In this document: positions 8,261 to 14,956 of the stretch, one piece after another
Position numbering within the stretch: position 1 is the first letter of the stretch
Layout: every line of letters begins with the position of its first letter
Assembly: GCA_015494675.1 (NCBI GenBank)
Contig: WGAW01000096.1
Location: 1 to 15,996, forward strand
Length of the DNA: 15,996 bases
DNA from: Hydrogenimonas sp.
GTDB taxonomy: Bacteria; Campylobacterota; Campylobacteria; Campylobacterales; Hydrogenimonadaceae
Reading direction: 5' to 3'
Made by a program: the position numbers and the translations under genes
Notes under the pieces: generated by a model
Database searches by the model: none
The model's input: the letters and a program-made list of their open reading frames with translations, nothing else
Told to the model about the DNA's origin: nothing

Positions 8261-9326
8261 TGACGACCTCCTCGTTCAGTGTTTTGGCCAGCTTGGCCCT
8301 TCTTTCGCTCTCTATCTGCTGCAAAATCTCTTTGACCTCATCTTTTTCATCCACGATCAATTCGGTAATTTCCAGCGACTTTCTGAAGCGCTTTAGACCG
8401 ATTCTGCCTATAAAACGGTCCTTTCCGTCGGCACTTATCACGGCCGTATCGTCTGCAGGCCTGTCGAGCCTGATTATGTCACCGCTCTTTAAAGAGAGGA
8501 GTCCGCCGAGGGTCAGCTCCGCCTCTCCGAGATATGCGCTTACATTCACGCGTGCACCGCCCACAAGCGCTTTGAGCTCCTTGTTGCGGCTCTTTTTGGC
8601 GCTTGTCTCGGTCAGCATGAAATCGCGACTCCCGAGTTTGTTCAGAATCGACTCCAGAGTTATAACCGGATAACAGATGTTCATCATACCGCTCGAGTGG
8701 CCGATCACGATCTCCATGACAACCATCACGACAATCTCGTTCTGTGCGACGATCTGTATTACATTCGGGCTCGACTCTTTCGACTCGACGTTAGGGTAGA
8801 GCTCTATCACGGGCGCCCACGCCTCTTTGAGGGTCGCCATTATGATACGCAGTATCGAATCCATAAGGTTGAGCTCTATATCGGTAAACTCCCTCGTCGT
8901 CTCGTACGGCTCGCCGGCACCTCCCAAAAGCCTGTCGACCATCGGAAAGGCTATCGAAGGGTTTATCTCCAAAATACCGCTGCCGTCGAGAGGCTTCATC
9001 GAAAACACATTGAAACTGGTCGGACTCGGCAGGCTCATAAGAAATTCGCCGTAGGTCATCTGGTCTACGGAGTGGAGCTGAATCTCCACGATCGATCTCA
9101 TTACGGAAGATATCTGCGATGCCAGGGAGCGCGCCATCTTGTCGTGTATGCCCCTGAATGCCCTGAGCTGCTCTTTACTTACACGGTTGGGGCGCTTGAA
9201 ATCGTAAAGTGTGATCTGTCGCTGGTCGAAAACCTCCTCTTCGCTCTCCAAGGCCTCGGGAGTGCCCTCATCCTCTACCGCTTCGAGCAGTGCATCGATC
9301 TCTTCCTGGCTCAGTATGTCCGCCAT
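8253..9326 (-). CDS. fliM: Flagellar motor switch protein FliM
   Basis: A 357-residue C-ring protein that receives phosphorylated CheY and passes the signal to FliG, setting rotation direction. The N-terminal CheY-P binding peptide is intact (LSQEEIDALLEAV, residues 5-17). The middle CheC-like domain carries MVDRLLGGAGEPY near 120-140, typical of FliM, and the C-terminal SpoA domain ends around residue 330. The start ATG has AGGATGAGG just upstream and lies 4 bases after the fliA stop; the stop is inside the start of fliY. Length and motifs agree with full FliM proteins. As fliM and fliY sit beside the flagellar sigma factor and flhFG, the whole switch/regulation set is expressed together. 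Confidence 0.97.
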   Translation of the reverse strand: MADILSQEEIDALLEAVEDEGTPEALESEEEVFDQRQITLYDFKRPNRVSKEQLRAFRGIHDKMARSLASQISSVMRSIVEIQLHSVDQMTYGEFLMSLPSPTSFNVFSMKPLDGSGILEINPSIAFPMVDRLLGGAGEPYETTREFTDIELNLMDSILRIIMATLKEAWAPVIELYPNVESKESSPNVIQIVAQNEIVVMVVMEIVIGHSSGMMNICYPVITLESILNKLGSRDFMLTETSAKKSRNKELKALVGGARVNVSAYLGEAELTLGGLLSLKSGDIIRLDRPADDTAVISADGKDRFIGRIGLKRFRKSLEITELIVDEKDEVKEILQQIESERRAKLAKTLNEEVVNG

Positions 9327-9330
9327 AGCC

Positions 9331-10008
9331 TCATCCTATGCTATCTCTCACTTTTGTAATCACCCTCTTGTGGACCTGTGATATTCTCGACGGGGTTATA
9401 TCCAGAATCTCCGAAATCTCTTTGTAGGTAAGCTCTTCGAAGTAGTACATCTGTATGATCATCTGGTCCCGCTCCGACATCGTTTTGAGAACATCCATGA
9501 TCTTCTCTATTAGCTCCTCCTGCTCGATGGTCGAAAAGGCGTCCCGCTCATTGCTCTCGAGCTGGTCGTGTAGCGGCATGACGTTATATATCGCGGCGAC
9601 GCGACGGGCATCTTTTATCTTCTGCTCATCCTCCTGGAGTATCTCGGCGATATATGCGTTTTCCGGCTCGACACCGTACTCGTCCATATATTGCGAGATA
9701 ATCTCGTCTATCTGTTTTATGAGCTTTCTGTTGGCGCGACTAACGATATCCAAAGAGCGCAGATAGTCGAGCATGGAGCCGTATACCCTGCTTTTCGCAT
9801 ATCCCCAGAACGAATCGTTCTGCTCCCTGTCGTAACGTCTCGCCAGTTTTATAAGCTCCTCCGCGCCTATGCTGACCAGGTCGTCGAACTCCACAGATCT
9901 CGGCAGGCGCTCTTTGAGCCTGTACGCCATCGCCTTGACCGCCGGCAGGTATTTGACCGCCATCTCATCCTGATAATGGCGAATGTGCGCATCGTATCCT
10001 TCAACCAT
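9331..10008 (-). CDS. fliA: RNA polymerase sigma-28 factor for flagellar late genes (FliA)
   Basis: A 225-residue sigma-70 family member of FliA type, directing transcription of late flagellar genes such as flagellins. Region 2 is visible as FDDLVSIGAEELIKLARRYD and FWGYAKSRVYGSMLDYLRSLD (about 40-90). Region 3 follows to about 130. Region 4 with its helix-turn-helix is LTYKEISEILDITPSRIS near residues 190-210. Only short tails flank these, as usual for FliA, with no region 1.1. I chose the ATG at 10008, which overlaps the stop of the upstream gene by one base and has GGGGA six bases upstream; a GTG at 10011 is immediately adjacent. No FlgM (its anti-sigma factor) is encoded in this window. 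Firm identification. Confidence 0.96.
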   Translation of the reverse strand: MVEGYDAHIRHYQDEMAVKYLPAVKAMAYRLKERLPRSVEFDDLVSIGAEELIKLARRYDREQNDSFWGYAKSRVYGSMLDYLRSLDIVSRANRKLIKQIDEIISQYMDEYGVEPENAYIAEILQEDEQKIKDARRVAAIYNVMPLHDQLESNERDAFSTIEQEELIEKIMDVLKTMSERDQMIIQMYYFEELTYKEISEILDITPSRISQVHKRVITKVRDSIG

Positions 10009-10346
10009 CACCTATCCCCATCCTTTTTCACACCTTGCACCGATGTTTCATCATCTTTCGATATATATGCGTAGTTTTCATCCAACTCCCTCTCCCGCTG
10101 CAGCAGCTGGTTGTAGAAGTAGTCGAGCTTCCTGTCGTACTCCTCTTTTTCGAAATGTACCTTGCCAAACTCCATAAAGCGGACAAACAGAGCCACGCTT
10201 ACATGTGCCAGCAGATAGAAAAAGAGTGTAACCGAGAGAACGACCGAAACTACTGCCACAGGGTCGTCCGTTCCCATAAAAGCGGCCAGCAGCCCTATAA
10301 AGAAACCGCAGACCACCCAAAATGCGACGAAGTTGCTCTCACGCAT
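10008..10346 (-). CDS. Small conserved membrane protein between flhG and fliA, function unknown
   Basis: A 112-residue protein I cannot assign to a named family. Two hydrophobic segments are clear: residues about 6-24 (FVAFWVVCGFFIGLLAAFM) and about 29-56 (VAVVSVVLSVTLFFYLLAHV onwards). They are separated by a short acidic turn (GTDD) and followed by a charged tail (about 57-112) rich in Glu, Lys, Tyr and Arg that is likely helical and perhaps coiled coil. The two hydrophobic segments suggest a hairpin with both ends in the cytoplasm. The ATG at 10346 has AAGGA six bases upstream and lies 10 bases after the flhG stop; its stop overlaps the fliA start. H. pylori (HP1033) and C. jejuni (Cj0062c) have, from memory, a small hypothetical gene at the same place. 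That makes a conserved link with flagellar placement or regulation plausible but unproven. Confidence 0.85.
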   Translation of the reverse strand: MRESNFVAFWVVCGFFIGLLAAFMGTDDPVAVVSVVLSVTLFFYLLAHVSVALFVRFMEFGKVHFEKEEYDRKLDYFYNQLLQRERELDENYAYISKDDETSVQGVKKDGDR

Positions 10347-10356
10347 TACAATCCTT

Positions 10357-11226
10357 CTAAAACTGCCCCAGCAGCTTTTTGAAAAAGGTGCCGATTCCGC
10401 CCTCTTTGGCTCTATCAAGCATTTTGTGTTCCTTTTTGTCCGCAAGAGCCAGCGCTATCGCCTCTATGTCCGCGGCCGGGGCTATATTGGCGAGCTCCTT
10501 GCACACAAGAACCCTCTGCTTCACGCTCCTTGAAACATGCACGTCCGATCTGACCGAACCGAGCATCCTGAGCTGCAGATCTTCGCCTATGTTTCCGGAA
10601 GCCACCTTCTTAATTGTATCAAATATCTTCGTCCCCTCTTTTTGGCTGCGCACCTGGTTCACCACCATATACAGATCGCTCTTTATTCTGCTTACTACCT
10701 TCACCATCGCGTATGCGTCGGTGATGGCAGCCGGGTCGGGAACGGTCACCACGACCACATCGTCTGCCGCACGCAGGAACATCTGTATCGTATCGCCTAT
10801 GCCCGCCCCGGTGTCGATAACGAGAAAATCGAGGCCTTCGAGCATCTGCGACTCGTCTATAAAGCGGCTCACTATCGTGGCGTCGGAGAACTTCAGTATC
10901 TCATCGCCGCTCTCTCCGGGTATGAGAAACAGATTCTCCTCGAGAGGTATCACGATATCTTTGAATCCCGCTTCGCCTTTAAGAACATGAAGAATATTCT
11001 TCTGCGCACGAACATTGAACATGACATCGAGATTGGCTAGCCCGATGTCGGCATCCATGAGTCCCACCTTGAAACCGCGCGATGCGAGAACATATGAGAT
11101 ATTTGCGCTGAGAGTGCTCTTGCCCACGCCCCCTTTTCCGCTTGTGATCGCTATGACCCTGGTTCCGCCGTTTTTGCCGCGGTGGGCATCCATCAGAGCC
11201 TCGAGCTTGCTCGCCTGCGTACTCAT
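10357..11226 (-). CDS. flhG: Flagellar number regulator FlhG (MinD/ParA-type ATPase)
   Basis: A 289-residue SIMIBI-class ATPase that limits flagellum number and, with FlhF, sets pole placement; in Campylobacter it also affects division-site choice. The deviant Walker A GKGGVGKST is at 30-38 and the A' motif LMDADIGLANLD near 58-69. A Walker B-like FLVIDTGAG is at about 135-143. Near the N-terminus QASKLEAL (residues 4-11) resembles the FlhF-activating QAxxL helix of FlhG proteins. The C-terminus GIGTFFKKLLGQF looks like a MinD-type amphipathic membrane-targeting helix. The start ATG at 11226 overlaps the flhF stop by four bases (ATGA) and is preceded by AAGGTGA. The open frame continues 21 codons upstream inside flhF and is not used. 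Confidence 0.96.
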   Translation of the reverse strand: MSTQASKLEALMDAHRGKNGGTRVIAITSGKGGVGKSTLSANISYVLASRGFKVGLMDADIGLANLDVMFNVRAQKNILHVLKGEAGFKDIVIPLEENLFLIPGESGDEILKFSDATIVSRFIDESQMLEGLDFLVIDTGAGIGDTIQMFLRAADDVVVVTVPDPAAITDAYAMVKVVSRIKSDLYMVVNQVRSQKEGTKIFDTIKKVASGNIGEDLQLRMLGSVRSDVHVSRSVKQRVLVCKELANIAPAADIEAIALALADKKEHKMLDRAKEGGIGTFFKKLLGQF

Positions 11227-12545
11227 CGTCTCACCTTCCCTGTTCCCGACTCCATAAGACATTCGACCAGGTAGTCGCTGTCGGCACACATAAGATCGTC
11301 GGGAACCTCCTGCCCGGTCGAGAGATAGCTGACCGGTTTTTCGGTCTCGTAGACAAGCGAAAATATGTTTCCGAAACCCCTTGTCTCATCTAACTTGGTA
11401 AAGATAAGCGTATCTATGCCGAGTATCGAAAAGTTGTTGTAGATGGCCCTGAGATCTTCGAGCTTGGTAGGCGCGCCCATAACGAGGCTCACATCGATCC
11501 CGACATCGGTATTGGACGAGAGAAACTGCTGCAGTTTCTCTATCTTCTGCTTGTCGTACTGACTGCTTCCGACCGTATCTATGAGGATGATATCCATATG
11601 CCTGAGCGCCTGCAGGGCCGTCAGAAACTCCGGCGGATCGACAACGGCCTCTATGCCTATGCGCATCATCTTGGCATACTGCATGAGCTGCTCCACCGCA
11701 CCTATACGGTAGGTATCGAGCGTTATTATGCCCACTTTGTACTTTTTTTCCATCATGTATGCGTATCTTGCGGCAAGCTTCGCAAGGGTGGTCGTCTTGC
11801 CAACCCCGGTCGGTCCTACAAGCATAAGTATCCGCTTCTGGGGCGGTACAAGTTCACGCTCTATTCTTACCGGGACCATCTTTCGAAGCAGCGTCTTGAA
11901 GTATCGGCGCACCGTCTTTGTCGAAGAGCGCATCTGAAGAGGCATATGCTCCAGCGTCAGACGCATTATCTCATCGAGGTGGACCGCATCCATCCCGCTG
12001 TTTTTCGCGATTCGGTAGATTTCCGCAAACTCGGGCGGGATCATTCCGCTATTGAGAGGTTTTTTCTCCTCCCACACCATATTCTGTATGAGCTTTATCT
12101 TGTCGGAGAGTTTGAGCAGTTCACCCTTTATCTGCTTCAACTCTTCCATCTCCATCCCCTTGTCGCAAGAGGCACTCTTCTCCTCCTCGACCTCCACTTT
12201 GACCCTGGGCCGTCCGTGATCCGGAGTGGAAACATTTGCAATTTCGGAGATCTCCTTCGCCGCTTTCGAAATGTTCACCAGCACATCTTCATGGGGGGTT
12301 TGCCGCTCTCTCTTTTCGGCACTTCTGCGAGACGACGGCTCTTTGACTCTCTCTCTGTCGCTCTTTTTTCTCTTTGCGGGAGGTGTATCTTCTATCGCTA
12401 CGACCACTTCGTAGAGTGCCGGCTGGCTGAGACTCTTCTTTCTTATCTGTTTGGTACTGACAACCAGGGCATCCTCCCCGCACTCCTGCTGCGCCGCTTT
12501 AAGCGCCTCTGCGGGTGTGGGTGCCGTAAAAGTCATCAACTTCAT
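11223..12545 (-). CDS. flhF: Flagellar biosynthesis GTPase FlhF (SRP-type)
   Basis: A 440-residue SRP-family GTPase that localises the first flagellar components to the pole; FlhG stimulates its GTPase. An N-terminal basic/charged B region (about 1-165; very Lys/Arg/Glu-rich at 56-84) precedes the N domain (about 170-235) and the G domain. G-domain motifs: P-loop GPTGVGKT 244-251, DTYRIGAVEQL 277-287, G3 as DTVGSS 323-328, and G4 TKLDE 383-387. The more usual G3 form in this family is DTAGRS, so the Ala and Arg positions differ; whether this is lineage-typical I cannot tell. The ATG at 12545 has a very strong AGGAGGAGG four bases upstream, within folK. The start lies 47 bases inside folK and the stop overlaps flhG, so translation of the three is likely coupled. 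Confidence 0.97.
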   Translation of the reverse strand: MKLMTFTAPTPAEALKAAQQECGEDALVVSTKQIRKKSLSQPALYEVVVAIEDTPPAKRKKSDRERVKEPSSRRSAEKRERQTPHEDVLVNISKAAKEISEIANVSTPDHGRPRVKVEVEEEKSASCDKGMEMEELKQIKGELLKLSDKIKLIQNMVWEEKKPLNSGMIPPEFAEIYRIAKNSGMDAVHLDEIMRLTLEHMPLQMRSSTKTVRRYFKTLLRKMVPVRIERELVPPQKRILMLVGPTGVGKTTTLAKLAARYAYMMEKKYKVGIITLDTYRIGAVEQLMQYAKMMRIGIEAVVDPPEFLTALQALRHMDIILIDTVGSSQYDKQKIEKLQQFLSSNTDVGIDVSLVMGAPTKLEDLRAIYNNFSILGIDTLIFTKLDETRGFGNIFSLVYETEKPVSYLSTGQEVPDDLMCADSDYLVECLMESGTGKVRR

Positions 12546-13065
12546 CCAACCTCCTCCTATCTCGACTGCAAAAGCCCCTGTAACCGCCGGCCTGCAGATA
12601 TCTAAGCGGTATCATCACGCTGTCGCGCTCGAAAAAGTGCGGATGCGGAACGGACAGCCGCCGGCTCTTCAATCGCAGATTGTCAAAAAATATTATATCC
12701 AAATCGAGAGTCCTCGGGGCGTTGGCAAAGCTCCTTCTGCGGCCGAAACGCTTCTCTACCCAGAGCAGATAGCGCAAAAGCGCATGCGGCCCAAGGCCGG
12801 TTTCGACAAGGATGACGGAGTTTATGAAATCGGGCTGCTCTTCGTAACCGAAAGGAGGGTTTTTCAGCAGTATCGATGTCGCTACAGGATTCAGAAGTGA
12901 GGAGGACTCAAAGTAGCGCAACACCCTCTCGAAACGCTTTTCGACATCGCCGATATTGCCTCCGATCCCTATCAGTGCGCGATGCGGCATACCGTAAGAG
13001 CGAAAGCGCTTCGGAAACCCCCGGCCGCAAAAGAGCCTGTACCCTTTTTTCGGCTCTTTCGTCAC
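12499..13065 (-). CDS. folK: 2-amino-4-hydroxy-6-hydroxymethyldihydropteridine pyrophosphokinase (HPPK)
   Basis: Transfers pyrophosphate from ATP to the pterin in folate synthesis. The 188-residue protein shows GIGGNIGD at 33-40 and the catalytic signature PRTLDLDIIFFD at 117-128 (D121 and D123 bind magnesium). An N-terminal extension of about 28 basic residues precedes the HPPK core, as I recall for Campylobacter FolK. The start is the GTG at 13065, which overlaps the stop of the upstream peptidase (GTGA) and has GGAG about six bases before it. The last residues, about 158-188, run past the usual end of HPPK. They overlap the flhF start by 47 bases, so this tail may only be read-through carrying the flhF ribosome site. 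Confidence 0.94.
   Translation of the reverse strand: MTKEPKKGYRLFCGRGFPKRFRSYGMPHRALIGIGGNIGDVEKRFERVLRYFESSSLLNPVATSILLKNPPFGYEEQPDFINSVILVETGLGPHALLRYLLWVEKRFGRRRSFANAPRTLDLDIIFFDNLRLKSRRLSVPHPHFFERDSVMIPLRYLQAGGYRGFCSRDRRRLDEVDDFYGTHTRRGA
12550..12558 (-). promoter_or_regulatory. Strong ribosome binding site of flhF inside folK
   Basis: AGGAGGAGG on the minus strand, four bases before the flhF ATG and still within folK coding sequence. It supports the ATG at 12545 as the true start. Confidence 0.75.
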
Positions 13066-14084
13066 AGAATCTCCGCCCTTCCGTTCGAAATAACCACCAT
13101 ATCCTCCATACGAATGCCGAACTCCCCGGGAAGATAGATGCCCGGCTCTATCGTAAAGACCATTCCATCTTCCACAACGGTGGCGCTACGTGCCGATATG
13201 TAGGGCATCTCGTGTATATCGAGCCCGACGCCGTGACCGGTGGAGTGGACGAAAAACTCGCCCATTCCGCCTTTCTCTATCACCTCTCTCGCCAGCCGAT
13301 CTATCTCGGCCCCCGTCATTCCGGCTCTGGCCCCCTCTATCGCTCTGTCGTGGGCACTGCGGACCAGATCGTATGCCTTTTGAATCCTGGGCGACGAAAA
13401 ACGCTGCTCATCTTCGAAACGGAGCCCTTCCGATACGAAAACGGTTCTCGTCCTGTCGGAGCAGTACCTCTCATATTTGAGTCCCGCATCCACCAGCAGC
13501 AGGTCCCCCTCTTTGAGCACCCTCTCCGTAGGTACCGCATGGGGCTTAGCCGCATTCGCCCCTATAGCCACGATCGGGTCGAAGCTCAGTTCGAACTCTC
13601 CGTAACCGCTCATCGCCGCTTTGGCTTCGAAATGGAGCCTCTTCTCGCGCCTGTCGAGACCGGAGAGGTTGAGATATTCGGCGAAGGTGTCAAACCCCTT
13701 GCGTCCAAGCTCCGCCGCCCTTTTTAGCAGAGATATCTCGTCCGGCTTCTTGACGATCCTCTTTTTATGAGAGAGGTCCGGCTTAGGGATAAAACGAATA
13801 TGGGTAAGTTTGTCGCGAATCCGCCCTATCGCGTAAACGCTCCACTCCTTCGGATCGTAGACGATCCTCTTTACGGCGCTACCTCTTAAAATCGAGCGTA
13901 AAGCGCCCAGAAGATCCGAAGACTCCACAATCTCCGCCCCCTTTACCGCCTCTTTCGCTTCGACGGTGTAGCGGCTGTCGGTTATGAAGCGCTTCTCACT
14001 CCCGAGGCTGACAAAAATCGCATTGTCACAGCTGTAGCCGCACTCGTAATAGAGTGCGTTCTCGTCGCGGAGAATGTAGTTCAT
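13062..14084 (-). CDS. M24 family metallopeptidase (Xaa-Pro aminopeptidase/dipeptidase type)
   Basis: A 340-residue cytosolic peptidase that probably cleaves dipeptides or N-terminal residues next to proline. The creatinase-type N-terminal domain (about 1-115) precedes the pita-bread catalytic domain. All five metal ligands are visible: D199 (LLLVDAG), D210 (CSDRTRT), H284 (STGHGVG), E313 (TIEPGIY) and E327 (IRMED). H182 and H291 are likely substrate-contact histidines. Size fits PepQ/YpdF-like enzymes better than the longer PepP. It starts one base after the aroQ stop and its stop overlaps the folK start. H. pylori, as I recall, has a peptidase at this spot whereas C. jejuni lacks it here. 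Confidence 0.93.
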   Translation of the reverse strand: MNYILRDENALYYECGYSCDNAIFVSLGSEKRFITDSRYTVEAKEAVKGAEIVESSDLLGALRSILRGSAVKRIVYDPKEWSVYAIGRIRDKLTHIRFIPKPDLSHKKRIVKKPDEISLLKRAAELGRKGFDTFAEYLNLSGLDRREKRLHFEAKAAMSGYGEFELSFDPIVAIGANAAKPHAVPTERVLKEGDLLLVDAGLKYERYCSDRTRTVFVSEGLRFEDEQRFSSPRIQKAYDLVRSAHDRAIEGARAGMTGAEIDRLAREVIEKGGMGEFFVHSTGHGVGLDIHEMPYISARSATVVEDGMVFTIEPGIYLPGEFGIRMEDMVVISNGRAEIL

Positions 14085-14085
14085 C

Positions 14086-14568
14086 TCAAGCCTGCTGTTG
14101 AGGCTGCTGTTGCTGCATCTCTTTCATCGCCTTTATCTCGTTTAGAATCTGCACCATCGCCACCATCGCCAAATGGTAGCTGAACGGCCCGAAACCCGCT
14201 ATCTGGCCGGCACACACAGGTGCTATGAGACTCTTTTGGCGAAACTCTTCACGTGCGTATACGTTTGAAATATGCACCTCTATGGCGGGCAGTGAAACCG
14301 CCGCTATCGCATCCCTTATCGCTATGGAGGTGTGGGTATAGGCGGCGGGGTTGATGATGATGCCGTCGGCGTCGCCGAGGCACTCCTGGATCTTGTCTAC
14401 CAGCTCTCCTTCGAGATTACTCTGAAAAAATTCGATCTCTACACCGTTTTGCTGCGCGAATCCTCTCATCTGCTCATGAATCTGCTCCAGTTTCATCGGC
14501 CCGTAGATGTTCTGCTCTCTCAGACCCAGCATATTGAGATTCGGTCCCTGTATCACCATTATTTTCAT
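14086..14568 (-). CDS. aroQ: Type II 3-dehydroquinate dehydratase with Gln-rich tail
   Basis: Third step of the shikimate pathway, converting 3-dehydroquinate to 3-dehydroshikimate by trans-elimination; acts as a dodecamer in this family. Of 160 residues, catalytic features are N10 in GPNLNML, Y22 in QNIYG, N74 in INPAAYTH, H99 in EVHISN and R110 in EEFRQKS. The core ends near residue 151, and the remaining nine residues are nearly all Gln ([10 protein letters not shown]), an uncommon tail that probably dangles outside the dodecamer. The start ATG has AAGGA six bases upstream. It heads the run of nine minus-strand genes ending with fliY and has a candidate promoter near 14600. Confidence 0.97.
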   Translation of the reverse strand: MKIMVIQGPNLNMLGLREQNIYGPMKLEQIHEQMRGFAQQNGVEIEFFQSNLEGELVDKIQECLGDADGIIINPAAYTHTSIAIRDAIAAVSLPAIEVHISNVYAREEFRQKSLIAPVCAGQIAGFGPFSYHLAMVAMVQILNEIKAMKEMQQQQPQQQA

Positions 14569-14579
14569 ACCAATCCTTT

Positions 14580-14591
14580 ATCTTCGAAGAT
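14580..14591. repeat. Perfect 12-base palindrome at the aroQ promoter
   Basis: ATCTTCGAAGAT is its own reverse complement. It lies between the aroQ start and the candidate -10 box, about where transcription would begin, so it could be an operator or simply a chance palindrome. Confidence 0.4.
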
Positions 14592-14598
14592 TTTTACT

Positions 14599-14604
14599 AT
14601 TATC
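14599..14604 (-). promoter_or_regulatory. Candidate -10 box for aroQ and the flagellar run
   Basis: GATAAT on the minus strand, about 30 bases before the aroQ ATG. The left flank of the first repeat copy (ATCCGAT) overlaps it. No -35 match seen. Confidence 0.4.
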
Positions 14605-14725
14605 CGATCTTACGCACGCAAACTCCGGGGCAAGCCCGCAATTTGGCAGGGGTGAGCGGCCCTACACCCCCCCTAAAGCTTCGAAATCTTAGATTTCGAG
14701 TTGATTTTACGCTTTCTGCGTAAAA
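14602..14725. repeat. Repeat element copy 1 (MITE-like)
   Basis: The core runs from TTACGCA at 14610 to TGCGTAA at 14717-14723, inverted 7-base ends. Internal modules are an imperfect GC hairpin (CGGGG / GCCCG), ATTTGGCAGG, a C-rich tract, TCGAAATC-TTA-GATTTCGA (perfect 8-bp stem), and TTTTACG / CGTAAAA around a seven-base loop. Relative to copy 2 it has a four-base CGCA duplication after the left end. It repeats with a period of 120 bases. Confidence 0.8.
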
Positions 14726-14733
14726 CATTCATG

Positions 14734-14846
14734 TTACGCAAATTCCGGGCTAAGCCCGCAATTTGGCAGGGCCTGGCCGGCCCTACAACCCCCTGAAGCT
14801 TCGAAATCTTAGATTTCGAGATGATTTTACGCTTTCTGCGTAAAAT
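14734..14846. repeat. Repeat element copy 2 (MITE-like)
   Basis: TTACGCA at 14734-14740 and TGCGTAA at 14837-14843 bound a 110-base unit. The left hairpin is near perfect: AAATT, mismatch, CGGGC, loop TAA, GCCCG, mismatch, AATTT. The GGCCGGCC block, CCCTACA, the TCGAAATC / GATTTCGA stem and a nine-base GATTTTACG / CGTAAAATC stem follow. It is collinear with copy 1. Confidence 0.8.
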
Positions 14847-14868
14847 CAGCTATTATTTTATCTTTACT

Positions 14869-14877
14869 TGCCATAAT
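14869..14877 (+). promoter_or_regulatory. Extended -10 promoter for the deaminase gene
   Basis: TGCCATAAT: a five-of-six -10 hexamer with extended TG, just right of repeat copy 2. The predicted start near 14884 gives a leader of about 73 bases. The upstream tract is T-rich (TATTATTTTATC), as in Campylobacterota promoters. Confidence 0.45.
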
Positions 14878-14908
14878 TCTAATTAAAACCGACAACGGCG
14901 CCGATGTA

Positions 14909-14922
14909 GCCGCTTGCGCGGC
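14909..14922 (+). other. Small GC hairpin in the deaminase leader
   Basis: GCCGC and GCGGC form a perfect five-base-pair stem with the tetraloop TTGC, 34 bases before the ATG. No T-run follows, so it is not a terminator. Confidence 0.4.
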
Positions 14923-14956
14923 GTCTGTGCAAAGATCGGAAGATACGGGTTTAAAT

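Larger units (their letters stand above)
14569..14956. other. Divergent intergenic region between aroQ and the deaminase
   Basis: 388 bases without a gene. In order they hold the aroQ leader with a 12-base palindrome, a candidate minus-strand -10 box, two head-to-tail copies of a repeat element, a plus-strand extended -10 box and the deaminase leader with a small hairpin. No open frame here has a ribosome binding site or protein-like composition. Confidence 0.75.
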
